Shown here: positions 22,001-34,296 of the stretch, piece after piece
Position numbering within the stretch: position 1 is the stretch's first letter
Layout of the letters: every line of letters begins with the position of its first letter
Source: Choristoneura fumiferana
Taxonomy: Eukaryota > Arthropoda > Insecta > Lepidoptera > Tortricidae
Length of the DNA: 64,000 bases
Assembly: GCF_025370935.1 (NCBI RefSeq)
Contig: NC_133491.1
Location: forward strand, 7,447,336 to 7,511,335
Direction: 5' to 3'
The notes under the pieces: model-generated
Databases searched by the model: none
The model's input: only the letters and a program-made list of their open reading frames with translations
Told to the model about the DNA's origin: nothing
Program-made: the position numbers and the translations under genes

Positions 22001-23549
22001 TACTTTATGTACACTGATGCTTCGCGCTCAACCATCCGGCCTTGGAAGAGGTTATATTGGCGGTTCCATTTTCGGTCGACAGGCAGATGCAAGACTGGGG
22101 TGGAGGAGCCGATATAATGCTATTAGAGCTGACTGCCTCACAACCAGTTCCTCTATCTAACGCTCCCTCGTGGTGTGATAGTTATTCATAATTAATCAGT
22201 CAAGGGGCTCGAATATTCTTCTATTTATTTTAGTCACTACCTTTTGGCATATATACTCATTACACCACAATTTCACTCACGAGAAAAGTGCTAATAAATT
22301 GCGAGTAATAATTATACTCATATATTATAAATGATTATTTCGATACTTTCTCCAGGTTATTTACGCTTCATTAGGTAAAAAACATTTGGGGTGATTGAAA
22401 CGGAACAAGAGACACCTTGTACCGCTTCGTTCACAAATATATGAATAAATAAAGTAAATAAACATAAAATTAAATAACTACTGCAAAGTTCACAATGTAT
22501 TAAATAAGCCTCTGCTGTTTACCATGTCTGGTCTCTATTATTCGGTTAATCGCTTATATTTACCTAAATGATCACATTAAAAGAAAGGGTGACTATATTT
22601 AATCACAAGTGAATACATGGATTCAAATGAAAAAATATACTTGATGATAAACAATAAAGCTCTTCGATTTCACAGCCCATACATTATTCAAACTTAGAAC
22701 TAACCTTACTTCCATTCATCTTGACGGTTATAATATGACTATCTCATTACAACCTTTATGAACGCTTATTTCCTACGCATTCTAACACTTTCATTAATAA
22801 AAATGGGTAGTTCTCCTATTAGGCGCTGCCTCCCTAGTGATTCATATTGTACGATGCATGGGATAATGGCCATAATCACAAACAAATTAAAAGCGGATAA
22901 GAAGATGGTATCGTGCGTCTCATTGTCTAGACTCTTTTACATATTGTTTAGAATCAACCCTTACGTTAATTCTTCATTCATTATTCAGAGTCGTTCACCC
23001 ATGTCTCGCTCTTACTCTTACAAACTCTATTTCTTTCGCACTCTGGCGACTCCATTCAAGCTGCAATATTCTTCTTTTATCGTTCGGAACTGACAGCCAT
23101 ATGTCTGTCTCGTTCTGACCTTCGCAAACTCTATTACTATCACACTCGAATGACTTAGTAAAACCGCGTAGTTACCTGTTGGTGATGCGTTCCTGGTGAT
23201 TTATACTGTGAAAGATCCGGCTGGAAGCGCGAACGTGGAGGCATATAGGGCCCGAGAAAGTTGTAGTTCAAGTACTTGTATACTCCTTATGACTCCTATT
23301 ATCCTGGTAGTTAGTGAGGTAGGAAATCCAGCTAGGTGCTTAGCTCGAGGAGAGCGTTAAGCATAAGGAGATTGAGTTATATATGTGACGTCGTGAAATG
23401 TAGGAATATATGTAAACGCCGGGATCGCGAGAGAAACCGTTGACTTTGTAATATTCTGGCAGGGATCGCCGCGGTCGCATAGTATTACGCTATAGTAAGA
23501 CTAGCTGTATGAAGAAGTGTAGAAATTAACTGTAACCCTTTAGGCGGTT

Positions 23550-25250
23550 CTGTCTCCCTGGTAGTCGAAGACACAGTTAGAGACACAGAAGCTTGAATTG
23601 TAGGAAACCCTTGGGCCACAGCTAGCTTTGTAATAGCTCGTGTGACAGGAAAAGCCATTACGGCCGTAGAATCCTTAGGTTTACGAAACACGGGAGGCAT
23701 CGTTGTCTCTGGAATAATAGGAAATATAACTAAAGTTCAAGTAGCTCGAAACTCGATGCTTAGAACGCCACGGCCTGTGTAATAGTCCGTACGCTAGGAG
23801 ATGGCGGAGGAGGCTTAAGCGTTTCTGGCTCTCGAAACACATAGTATGAGACGTCGATATAGTAGGGAACGTATATGTGCGCGTAGACACCGCTGCCTCG
23901 TAACAATTCGCAATAGTATTAAGTCTAGCTGTGTGCCAAAGTGTAGGAATTGCTTGTAACCCCTTAAACGCTTCTGTCTCCCTGGTAGTTGAAGACGCGG
24001 TTGTGGGCGCAAGGGCGCGAAGTGTAGAAAACCCTCGGGTCGCTACTGTCCCAGTAATAGCTTGTATGATAGGAAACGCAGTTACTCCAGTAAAAGCTCG
24101 GAGTTTACGAAACGCATGAGACACCGTTGTCTTTGAAAGAATAGGAAGTGTAGCTATTGGTTAAGTAGCTCGAAACGCGATACTCTAAACGCCGCTGTCT
24201 CTGCAGTAGGATGAGCGCTAGGAAATGAAGGAATTTACTTAAGCTCTCCGGACGCCGGAAACGCATAGCACGGAACGCCGTTGACGCAGCAGTAGTATGT
24301 ATAACAGGAAGTGTAGGTATACGCGCGGGAGGCGCTGCCACACGGAATCGCGCAATAGTAGGAGTCTTAGCTGTGTACGTAAACGCCGGTATTACATAAA
24401 ACCTCTTAAGCGGCTCTGTCTCCCTAGTAGCCTAAAACACAGGTATAGGCGCTGCAGTATGGATTGTAGGAAAACCTTGAACAGCAGCTGTAGTTGTAAA
24501 CGCTTGTATGATAGGAAACGCAGTTGTTCCAGTAAAAGCTCGAAGTTTACGAAACGCATGAGACACCGTTGTCTATGAAAGAATAGGAAGTGTAGCTGTT
24601 GGTTAAGTAGCTCGAAACGCGATACTCGAAACGCCGCTGTCTCTGCAGTAGGACGAGTGCTAGGAAATGAAGGAATTTACTTAAGCTCTCCGGACGCCGG
24701 AAACGCATAGCACGAAACGCCGTTGGCGCTGCAGTAGTATGTGTAACAGGAAGTGTAGGTATACGCGCGGGAGGCGCTGCCGCACGGAATCGCGCAATAG
24801 TAGGAGTCTTAGCTGTGTACGTAAACACCGGTATTACATAAAACCTCTTAAGCGGCTCTGTCTCCTTAGTAACCTAAAACACAGGTGTAGGCGCAGTCGT
24901 ATGAATTGTAGGAAAACCTTGAATAGCTACTGTAGTTGTAGACGCTTGGATGTTAGGAAGCGCAGTTGTAACCGTAGGAGCATAAAGCGCGCGAGATGCG
25001 CGAGACTTAGCTGAAGCGATATGCGGAAGGGCCCGAAATGCACGGAAACGAGGGAACGCAGGCGGCCGGAGGCGCAGCAATATTAAGAAAACCTCTTAAC
25101 GGCGCTGGCGCCTTAGTAGCTGGGGAAACAGGAAGTGCTTATAGAGCAGGAAATGTAGGAGTGTTAGCAGTATTAGCAGGTGGGGTAGATGTAGTTATAG
25201 CAGGAATACACGCTGTCGCACAAAAAAACTATAAAAAGGGCTGCGGCTCG
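23550..25250. repeat. Higher-order tandem array, right copy (4 units)
   Basis: CTGTCTCC landmarks lie at 23550, 23974, 24416 and 24858, giving periods of 424, 442 and 442 bp. The first two units are the most diverged from the rest. The shortened terminal unit at about 25110-25250 equals that of the left copy. The CpG-rich composition is the same as in the left array. Confidence 0.9.
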
Positions 25251-25342
25251 TAGGAACGGATAGTCAACTTTGGGTTCTTTCAAGTGCAGGTCGTTACGCT
25301 GCTGGGTAATTGATCTACATAGTAACTACGCGATTTTATTTG

Positions 25343-25350
25343 TATATAAG
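25343..25350 (+). promoter_or_regulatory. TATA box in right repeat
   Basis: TATATAAG, in the same position as 12036-12043, within the duplicated AGCTGGCGGG block. Confidence 0.5.
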
Positions 25351-27851
25351 CTGGCGGGCTGGCAGTGTTAGGCCGATGTCGCTGGGGTTACCCACGCGTT
25401 TTGTTTCGGTCTTTTCGCTGTTAGTTCTCCAGGCTTCATTTTTGTGTTTGTGAATAGCTGGCGGGGTGGTAGCGGAGCCGATGTCGCTAGGGGAGTACCC
25501 ATGCGTTTTGTTTCGGTTCCTTTGCTACTAGTCTTCCAGCTTAGTTCTTTATTCTGTGAGGTCTGATTTGAGCCTCGGGGTTGGATACCTTGCGGTGCTA
25601 ACGAAAACCCCCGCTAGAATCTCCGCGGTCACCATTACCCAGGAACCAGGAACTGTGAGGTCAGATATGTATTTCTTTATCTTGTGCAACGAGTCATGTA
25701 AGTACGCCCTTGTTAACTTTACTCATTTACTGTTGTGTGCTATATATATAATATATGTGTGCTTAGGGACTTAATAGAAAAATAATGGAAAAAAATCTAT
25801 TAAAGTTTCTATGTCTGAGGTTGACACAATTATGGGATACCTACTAATAATTCCATTCAAAGAAAATTCTCGACATTTATGTGTTATATTTGGTCAAAGC
25901 TAGGCATGTAGCAAAGTTCTATTCTTGACAGGGGAACGCTATTCATGTACTGAGAGCCAGACTGAATAAATCGTAAATGTATAAACTATCTGCTATCGAC
26001 AGATTCTTACAAAACAATAATATAATTAATTGCAGTATTCTTAAAGTGGGTAACTTATATTGTGTTTAACTGTACAGACGGGGAGACCATTACCTCCATC
26101 CAATAGATATTAAGTTGGTTGGTATTCTATAGGTAGTGAATGAATACTACTTACCTGCAAAACTAACAATCTGCCTTTACTTGATAGGATAAGAATACCC
26201 ATTTATTATCTATAATCCCGGTCTATAAACGGTAGGAGGTAATTAGGGGGGACAATAATTTATACATATAATATATATATTAACCCCTTCTACATTAACC
26301 TCAAGCTTATAATTAATCGTTGAAATTGGTGATGTAGAATATTTCCAAATAAATCCTATAATCCTTCATGAGTATTCAATCAATTCAAATACAAGCTATA
26401 GTAAGAGTAAACCTAACACCTAGTACATTAATATATTATAGCAAAGAAAAATATATTTCATCTACAAACAACTCTCAAGCATTATCGCTTGTGATTATAT
26501 ACCTTACCTAGGTACAACATTTTAGCTTGCACTTGAGTCCAGAATTCCACCATTGTGGAACTAACAAAGCTAAAAATTAGAACTGGTAGGCGGATGAGAA
26601 TTTGCTGTATACTATTGACTAACTAATCACTGGAATGTTGTTGTGAGCTTTTATTATTAAATAGAAATCATATAAATTCTTATGGTTAATTTATCAATTA
26701 AATAAACTATTTATAGCAAGAGTACTTTTGCCATACCATTATATTATAGGAAGAAAAACCCAAATGCTATTTCTAATTGACTTGTATATACCGACCATGA
26801 ATTTTATCACCTGGTGGACACATAAGTATATTACCTATATACAACTTTATTATCCTGCATTTGAGCCCTAGAATGCTCTTTATTTACTTAACTAATCCAT
26901 TTAATTCTGTGTGCTTATTTCCAATTGCTGAAGTAAAATGGAAAACTTATAGTACCATATTCCTGTTCTACCTATCGCTCACATAATATCCTTATAGTGT
27001 GGGTAGTATTCTGTATATCCCCATTATACTATAGCAAAAGGAAACATTATTTTATTCTCATTTTGTTTGTGTTTTATTAAACTGTTTTCATTTGGCTTAT
27101 TTTACTGTTTTTATTTTACACTGTGTTTTTACTAATCCTGTGTTCTTCCCTTCTTAGCATTTTAGAAATCTTGGTTTGTTATTATAGCTAAGTGTTTTAA
27201 AAGTCATGATTTTAATAAACTTCACAGACCTATATAATCACTAGGTTAATCTCCTTAAATCTTAGATATTTTACTATGTTCTACCATAAGCATTTATTAA
27301 TGCGCTTTATTTCAGAAGGTCATACTTTATAGCTATACTTGTTCCTCTCAAGTAGTCATGGATACAACTTGCCCCTGTTCCCCTAACAACATTCCATAAC
27401 ACACTACACCATTCTATATTCCTAGTCAAATTAGTTATTTTCTAGTAATGTGTTCTTAGCTGCGTTATAGGTAGGTAGATAATTAGTTGTAGCTTAAATT
27501 CAGACCAACTAATCTTTACTTTTCACTAAAAGTACCGTATGGGTTACCTAGGACGGACACAACGAAGGGTCAATCATTTTATTTAGGCACTAGACAACCA
27601 CTAGATGATCACATGGCCAATTCACATCATCACGCTATCATATAGTAGGTTTCAGACATCTCAGTAGGACTCATAAGTTCTAGTAGGCTGCTCATAGGTA
27701 GGTCATAGCTTTGAGCTTAGGAGCTTTTGATTTAAGTAACAGTTAGATTCAGAGTCAGGAGTTTTGACTTTTAGGTAGGTTTAGCTTTGAGCTTAGTAGA
27801 GTTTAGATTAATTGAAAGGGGCAAAAAGTTTTATTGGGGGGGTTCGTTACA

Positions 27852-28892
27852 TGTTTTTCGAGCATATGTATTTTGCTAACGGGATTTCAAATTATCATCC
27901 AAATTAAAACATAGGTACCTATCCGTACCAAAAAGTCAATCCAATTACTAGAAATGAGTGAAACTCGACTTGCAAAATCTATTATTAGCAAAAAAACAAA
28001 CGAACAAACATCGAAAATAAAATAAAATCTGGTAATAAATATTCTTCCCACTGTCTCGTCAAAGCCCGGCTACTAAAAAAAATGGGTAGTTGGTTTTGTT
28101 TTCTGTGTTTTATTTTCTATAGCATTATGGTATCCTAATATTAGTGGACGACCATTTAGTATTTTTTTCAGCGTTCTTTCCTGATGCTAGTGAAATTTGA
28201 CTAGGCAGTTCTTATATCCTGGTGGTGACACAATACAATGACTATTTATTGAGCACCACAGCAGTACCTGGGATGCAGAAAAGAGACTTGGTAAAGAGGT
28301 GATGTTGTAATTTGAGATTATTCCTAATAAAATAGAGTCATTAAGGCTTTGCTTTGTTAATTCACGTTTAAAAAAAACCGGCGGCTAAAATTATCGCAAG
28401 TAATCAATAAGTACTAATAAGAATGAAATGACAATACTAAAAGTTTACGACGTTATAAAAGTGACCACATTAGAGAACCAACCAACCAGTTTTTAAAAAA
28501 GTGTGTATTTCATCGCACCAAACAATTAACAAAAAATAGAGGAAAAGGTCACTGGAGACATGAAATGAGACACGAGGTGAGTTTTTGGTTTATAAACAAA
28601 AAATATCGTGACAACCACAAGAGATAGTTCATAATCATGTGGGGGTAAGGTAAACCAATCTTGACAAGTTTGTGCATAACACTCGGTGTTGCAGTCAGCA
28701 TATGCCGCAGATGAGGCTCTCTGCGACAGGGTTCTACCAAGTGTTACATACGAACCTGTATTGGTACAACTCTTGTTGTTTGCTTACTTATAGTTATGGA
28801 ATGAAAAGCTCCCGTAGAAATTTTCATGCTAAAATACCGCCATTGGGTCATTCCTAAAATGATCAAGTTATTTTCTGAAAATAAAAGCAGAG
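27852..28892. other. Non-coding stretch right of the large repeat
   Basis: AT-rich; no gene, RNA or clear repeat end seen. Confidence 0.5.
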
Positions 28893-29019
28893 GGGCCACT
28901 ACGAAACTCGAGAATCGAAGTTCGTATCGCACCGTCTCTTTCACTCGCGTGTTAAATGACATAAGCGTCAGCGGGACGGCATCATACGAATTTCGAGTTT
29001 TGCACTTCGTAGTAGGGCC
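28893..29019. mobile_element. Foldback MITE (family A), complete copy
   Basis: GGGCCACTACGAAACTCGAG at one end and CTCGTAGTAG-type sequence (CACTTCGTAGTAGGGCC) at the other. The arms pair over most of their length (AATCGAAGTTCGTAT against ATACGAATTTCGAG). The centre ATAAGCGTCAGCGGGACGG is shared with the copies at 34163 and 48927 in the opposite orientation. Confidence 0.85.
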
Positions 29020-29179
29020 AGAGTAGCTAATATCGGCCGCAGCGAGAAAATACCCACCGTTATAATATAACCACAGCCGCATTACGACCGTACGAGTCAG
29101 GCCGGCAGCGTACGAGCAGCCCCAATGGTGCTGTATAGGTGTCAATTGGTTATAGTTACGCTGATCACTTAAAAAAGTT

Positions 29180-29388
29180 GGAAAACCCCCGACTTTGTCA
29201 CTTCAAAGTTCAATATCTCAAAAACGGCTGAATAGATTTTGATAAAAAATATCTAAAAACCAGCGCTAGAAAATCTGCTTTCAGATAACCGCATTCAAAT
29301 CGGCCCACCAGTTTAAGAGCTACGGTGCCACAGACAGACACATAGGGGTCAAACTTATAACACCCCTCTATTTGCGTCGGGGGTTAAA
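29180..29388 (-). repeat. Unclassified interspersed repeat B, copy 2
   Basis: On the minus strand it starts AACCCCCGACGCAAATAGAG, passes GTGTCTGTCTGTGGCACCG and CTCTTAAACTGGTGGGCCG, and ends CGGGGGTTTTCC-like. It is longer and better preserved than the copy at 16709. No coding capacity. Confidence 0.75.
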
Positions 29389-29875
29389 TATGAGGTGAAC
29401 CTTATGAACTCATGCCCGTTTGTCGAATTTAGTATAATAAAGAAAGCAGTAAGTACCTACTATTATTCGTTACTACATGAAATGTACCGCATGTAGGTAC
29501 AAGAGCTAAAATACAGGTTGATTCAAGTGATAATCGTGTTATAAGAATTATTGCTTACAAAGTATTATTAAGCCTTTGTAAGAAACGCACTCGCACAGTG
29601 ACAAGTGACATTACTTTCGTTCAATTAATTCGTGTCGGCTCGTGGGAATCAACCTATACGTGTGGTTACTCACTGATTAATCTAGGAATAATAATAATAA
29701 TATTGATTTAATAAGCTGCTTATTATTATTTAAAAATATATAAAGCTAAGTTAAATAGGCTTCTTAGGAGTGATCAGGTAAGACCTCTGACCTTCATGCT
29801 AGGATAACCTACAGGAGGCTCTACGTTTAAGCCCTTTTGCAATGATTATTAAATTAAACAACTCGTCCAGCAGGG

Positions 29876-30175
29876 TTGAATCATCATTCCATTTTATATA
29901 TCTGTAGGGCTGGGCCGTAGTTCCCACGCGGGCCTAGTGCTGAATGTGAACTTCACATACACCATTAAATTACTTCGTATACTTACCTACTCGTGTGGGA
30001 ATCTCCATCAAGATGCTTACTACCTTCACCAATCACCATAAGCTTGTGGTAAAATTTCGAACGTAATTTCGCACCTGAATTTCGAAAAACTCAGAGAGGC
30101 GACCTCGGGTTTGAACCCTCGATAATCTGCTCGAGAGTTCTTAGGTCAAGTCATTATAGACCACCACGGCTGCAG
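29876..30175 (-). mobile_element. tRNA-derived SINE (family 2), nearly full length
   Basis: On the minus strand it starts GCCGTGGTGGTCTATAATG (A-box region about 30153-30172), has the B box GGGTTCAAACCC (about 30108-30119), a CTGAGTTTTTCGAAATTCAG body (near 30080) and ends with the GGGCCCGCGTGGGAACTACG-type block. The body and 3' half match 41131-41505. The 3' tail is degenerate. Confidence 0.75.
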
Positions 30176-30434
30176 AGTTGAATGCACCCGCAAAACTGCA
30201 TCGGACTGCACCCAATTTGTCCGGAGCTCTCGCGAGGTTTGTAAACAGCGGAACGTTAATTAAAGGCAATTAACTTGCCATTTCAGCGGTTAATGCGGAC
30301 TTCCGGCAGGTAACACCTCAAATCAAACCAGTTGCAAGGACAGAAAGCACGGTAAAAGTCATCAGGCTTAATCTTTAATTAAACTGCGTAAATAATGTGG
30401 GAATGATAATGTTCAAAATGTTGCTCTACTTTTT

Positions 30435-30510
30435 AAAGTTCCGTACCTCTAAAGGAAAAACTAAAGGATCATTTGGTTTTCTGTCTATCTGTCAGTTTAT
30501 CAAGACCATT
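30435..30510 (+). repeat. Fragment of the 'TTCCGTACCTCTAAAGG' repeat
   Basis: AAGTTCCGTACCTCTAAAGG, then ATCATTTGG and CTGTCTATCTGTCAG, matches the start of a common lepidopteran repeat related to the one at 62724. Only the first ~75 bp is recognisable. Confidence 0.5.
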
Positions 30511-30782
30511 TTTCTAAGGAACACGTAGAGGTGTCAAATTGAAATTAACATCAAATATTTAGGGTCTCTACCGCTTGAAGCTAATCTTTTGGTGGCGATT
30601 TTTGTATATCTATTGGGATCACATTGCTGAACTTAACCTAATTTTTGATAACCACTCGTATTTATTGTAATCAAAGTTCTTATCTAACCTAGAACCTAAC
30701 TGGTTACTTATGTTGAATAACTTTATGGATAATTATGGTATATGGTACACATACATGGTACATACATACTACGTAGTGCATG

Positions 30783-30990
30783 GTAGCATGGGTGTACGGT
30801 TGTGTTGCTCTGAAGATTAGCTCTGGTTGATTTCGAAACACGTCAGTGTAGTTTGGTGGTGGTGATAGCTGGTTTTGTGCGATTTGTGTGTGTTCTTACC
30901 ACAGGTAGAGGAACTGCATGAACACGCATAATCTTGCATAAACGTAGCTATCATAAGGTCGCGGGTGAGCAAAGTTATTGTTTTAGTTCA
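30783..30990 (+). repeat. Unclassified interspersed repeat C, copy 1
   Basis: GTACGGTTGTGTTGCTCTGA through GTGGTGGTGATAG and GAGGAACTGCATGAAC to GCTATCATAAGGTCGCG and ATTGTTTTAGTTCA. A second copy in the same orientation lies at 63458-63652. Ends are not defined by a TSD. Confidence 0.8.
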
Positions 30991-30999
30991 CTTTAATTA

Positions 31000-32450
31000 C
31001 CATTAGTGATTTTATGGTTTACGATTATATGAAAAACATTTTCGTACTTCTAAATTTTATGTCAACTTTATCGTGCCCTCCGAAAATACCTACCACCCGC
31101 AAATGTTGCTCTACCTGCATTTGTTTACATTTGTAGAGCTATAATTTTCGAGAAGAATAAGTTCGAACGTTATAGCTAAGCCTGATTTATAACTACGGTC
31201 AAAATGTATCCATAGAGTATTTCACGGTTAAATCTCAACCAAGGCCGCTAAAGATTGGGAACTATAATCCTCGGCGTGGTTTCGGATTACTTATCTAATC
31301 TGGTGATGAGAATGACCTTGTGCTCTCTGCGTCATTGTTAGATCACCGACTTTATAGATAATGCTTTTCAAATGTCACATTTAGCGTATTTAGTACGATA
31401 CAATACAACAATACATATAATTATTCTTAATTGCACACACAAATCAGTACCCACAATAAATTTATGCAGACAAAATGTACTTAATGTGTAGTATTTACAC
31501 TTTGGAATAAAACTGTCTCGTTTTGTCTGAAAGAAGCGTATCATGATCTTTGCGAGATCATCTTTTACAACTATGTAATAAAATAAATACAACTATGTAA
31601 GACATGATTATTCTAAAACGGAATTAAAAAAAAATAGTAGTTTTTCCATGTTTTCTCAGGAAGTGCTACCAAGCTATGCTAAGCATCAGTATTTATATAT
31701 AAAACAAGATTCTCAATATTATTTCGCCTACCGTCCACTTTGAGATTTTTTTAAAGCTCCCCCTTTGCTTTTACGAGCTAAGTAACAACGTCTAGTGATC
31801 TCAGCATTTTCTACTGACACTGCTCCCCTGAAAGCACAGCCTGAAAGATATCAACGCCCACGAGGAGGCGTTAACGCCAACTTTAACAACGTGTGGTCTA
31901 GAAGTTGATTAAAAAAGAAGAAAGAAACAGGCACAAAGAAAAAGACAATGTTAGCGTTATATTCGTTTATTTTATGCGTTATATTCGGTAATTCGTTTTA
32001 ACCAACAAAACTCATGAAAACACTTCGTCTGGCTCGGCTCTTTTTATGGCTTTAGTGACTGCCTGTTACATAGAGAACATCTACGGCTGTTTCTAATTGG
32101 CTGAAGTGTCCTAAGCTCAACTAAAGCAGTCCGAGGTCGTTATATCAGCGCCAAACTGAGCGGTGATCATGTTTACACTTTGTCCGCGTGATAACCCTAG
32201 GCCTTCACATCACACGCCGTCTGGTAATTGCTTCTACATAATATAATTGTTTATATCGAAAAAAATATATAAATACATACCTAGTTGCCACAAATGAATT
32301 CGCTTACTAAATGCGAATAGAAAAAGAAATTAGAATGGAAATAGAAATTGGCAAAGCGCTTTTCCAAATTTCATCGAGTTCAATTCTATCAATTTTAAAT
32401 TATGTGGGTAAGTACCTAGGTAAGGTTACCGTAAGGACGGAGTACTTTGT
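31000..32450. other. Non-coding stretch
   Basis: No gene-like frame and no repeat end that I can support. Confidence 0.5.
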
Positions 32451-32451
32451 T

Positions 32452-32620
32452 TAACCCAATAAAGGGTAATTTTGGCCTATATGAAAACCACAGGATAGAA
32501 TGGTCTAAACAAAACACTAAAGCTTGGGTGGTCAACTAAAACTAAACATGTTGCAATGTGTCATAATTTCAATGCAATAATAAAACCTGGAATGGCCAAA
32601 GTTACCCTTTGTTAGGGCTA
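32452..32620. mobile_element. MITE candidate with ~26-bp inverted ends
   Basis: CAATAAAGGGTAATTTTGGCC near 32457 faces GGCCAAAGTTACCCTTTGTT near 32596; about 22 of 26 positions pair. The interior is AT-rich and non-coding. No superfamily was assigned and no certain TSD was seen. Confidence 0.55.
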
Positions 32621-33069
32621 AAGTAACCCGATCTAATTAGTACTCATAATTTTTTGAAAAAGGTATCTTCTACCAAGCAAAAATAACTTTTTGTTTGAAC
32701 TTCAGAACAATAGGTGTCCTTTTAATATTGATCGTCAACGTATGAATGGCATTTAAACCGAGAATCTAGAGGCGTTAATTAATTTATTGATTATAATTTA
32801 TTTTACTACGCATTCTACGCATGATTATGTGAGATATCTATAGGCTAAAAAAACAACTCAGAATACAAGTTTGTGGCAGTTTTCGCACATTATGTTGTTT
32901 ATTTAACATACATATAGTATCGTAAACATGTGTTCACAAAAATGGTGAATATACTTAATAAATTTTATGCAAATGTATATAATATGGATTTCAAATAAGG
33001 GATAATCAGTGATCATGACTATAATTTATACAGTTGCGCGTAGGTATTGTAAAGCATAGTTTAGATCTG

Positions 33070-33230
33070 CAAGAATAATGTATGTATATAAACTCTTTAT
33101 TGTACAAAAGAAAATTAACAAAATACAATTGACAAACTTTAAGATACTTGTACACAGGCGGACTTATCCCTTTAAGTGATCTCTACCAGTCAACCTTTAC
33201 AGGACAGAATAATCGCGTACTAAGGTAAGT
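33070..33230 (-). mobile_element. LINE 3' end fragment with (CATA)n tail
   Basis: On the minus strand: GGGATAAGTCCGCCTGTGTA, CTTAAAGTTTGTCAATTG, TTTTGTACAATAAAGAGTTT and a TATATACATACAT tail. It matches the plus-strand copy at 51240-51350. AATAAA lies just before the tail. It is 5'-truncated, with no coding part. Confidence 0.75.
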
Positions 33231-33232
33231 TG

Positions 33233-33432
33233 CATTACACGGCGGTTACGAAAGATGCTTTATGATACCGAGATCTTTGAGGATTGACACGTTGGTCCGG
33301 AATTGCGTCCAGGTTATGCCAAAATGTCATCTCTAGCATTACATTTCTAAAGTGCCCCTGATGCGACGCCCACGACCACTCTGCCACTCAAGAGTGTGAT
33401 GACGAAGAGCACGAATTTGATTTTGATTTTGA
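33233..33432 (+). mobile_element. 5'-inverted LINE insertion (twin-priming structure)
   Basis: Positions ~33233-33358, reverse complemented, match the RT C-terminal stretch at ~34310-34410 (CCTGGACGCAATTCCG, ATGTCTCAATCCTC). Directly after the switch, 33356-33432 matches, in plus orientation, the 3' end of the same family (CACGACCACTCTGCC at 34605) and ends in GATTTTGATTTTGA. An inverted 5' part joined to a direct 3' part of one LINE family is the known product of twin priming. The piece between them in the full element (about 200 bp) is missing. Confidence 0.75.
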
Positions 33433-34162
33433 TACAACCTGAACGATATTTTCTTCGGTCTAAACTTGGCTTAAGATATTGTAAGCATATTCGCAGGCCG
33501 TAGCTGCTCCCACGTGACAATATTATTTAAATTATGCAATCGGTATTTAAAAGTAATGGACGATTAATAAATATTTGAATGTCAGTTGAATGGAAAGGTT
33601 GGGAATATTATTTTATTAGATTCTTTTGTACAGTTGCAGTCGCACCACTTGATTGAATCGTGGGCGGCTGTGAAAACATCTAAGGATAATGTCAATCATA
33701 CCGTCATACGTAGGGTCTCATTACAGGACATTTTTTATTGATTATTCTCACAAATTATGAGATACCAGTGTCGGAGTGGTCATATAGCAGATAGTATAGG
33801 TAATGGTTGTAACCCGGACTCCAGAAGTCTAATTGTCTAACGCACTCGTTTCTCCGCTTCTTTCTGTCACACGGTGTGAGATAAAGGCAAAAAAAGATGA
33901 TGACTGCCATCACGCTCACGAGAGTTCGCGTGACAAGCTCATCTCTTGTTTAGTACAGAATAAATAATAATAGTTTAGTTAGATCTGTAAGAAAAATCAT
34001 GCAAGTAGCTTTACATTGTGGACCCCTAAAGTAGAGGGTTCTCAAGTAGTTAATCGAGCGCCGCAATGTACTGTAACTAGCACGAGTTTTCTTGCAGGTG
34101 TAAACTGAGCTTTAGTTAGTAAATACGGCCTGTGGCTTGCGGGACTCGCGGCAAGCCAGGCT

Positions 34163-34296
34163 AGGCTTTATACTACGTATGTACAAAATTTGAACTTTGT
34201 ATCTTGCTGTCCCACTGATGCTTATATGATTTAATACGAGAGAGAGAGGGACGCTACGATATGAACTTCGATTTTTGAATGTCGTAGTGTAGCCCT
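34163..34296. mobile_element. Foldback MITE (family A), copy interrupted at its end by a LINE
   Basis: GGCTTTATACTACGTATGTA to CGATTTTTGAATGTCGTAGT-GTAGCCCT. The arms and centre (CTGATGCTTATATGATTTAA) match other family A copies. The last bases, AGTGTAGCCCT, are duplicated beyond the adjoining LINE. Confidence 0.8.

Larger units (their letters stand above)
14531..22395. other. Non-coding spacer between the two 5-kb repeats
   Basis: About 7.9 kb with no frame above ~91 codons and none of recognisable function. It holds several recognisable foreign repeats, listed separately: a MITE at 15352, a SINE piece at 16282, unclassified repeats at 16709 and 17757, and a hAT MITE at 18813. A protein-coding retroelement core is absent. 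If the flanks are LTRs this would be a LARD-type internal domain. Otherwise it is ordinary repeat-rich DNA caught between two insertions. Confidence 0.6.
9495..27851 (+). mobile_element. Candidate giant non-autonomous LTR element (LARD-like), ~18.4 kb
   Basis: Two direct repeats (9495-14510 and 22396-27851) start TGAAACGGAACAAG and end GGTTCGTTACA, so both have TG...CA termini, and they enclose 7.9 kb. Outside these points the sequences at all four edges differ abruptly. A TGG-starting sequence follows the left repeat (possible primer-binding site) and GGGGTGAT precedes the right one (weak polypurine tract). No gag, protease, RT or integrase remnant is readable inside. No TSD is seen: AACTT on the left, TGTTT on the right. 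The alternative is two separate insertions, or a duplication, of a 5-kb non-coding unit. The LTR reading is favoured by the TG/CA ends and common orientation, but it is not proven. Confidence 0.5.
22396..27851 (+). repeat. Right ~5.5 kb direct repeat (putative 3' LTR)
   Basis: Same layout as 9495-14510. Net difference is about +440 bp: one extra array unit (about +425 bp near 23550-23974), several small deletions in the first kilobase, and a rewritten segment before the poly-G run (about 27690-27830, containing a GTTTTGACTTTTAGGTAGG insertion). The TATA box is conserved at 25343-25350. The right edge after GTTACA (27851) passes into unrelated DNA. Confidence 0.85.

Noticed and set aside
23681..24124. 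147-codon minus-strand frame and the many 60-93 codon frames in the two arrays (e.g. 10990-11271, 24297-24578)
   Set aside because: They recur with the repeat unit on both strands, are interrupted differently between units and show no domain. They are treated as array composition, and possible coding ancestry is listed as a finding.
9495..27851. Assembly duplication (two haplotypes placed in tandem)
   Set aside because: The sequences outside the two 5-kb copies are unrelated on both sides, whereas a haplotype duplication would extend into the flanks. Long reads would still be the decisive check.
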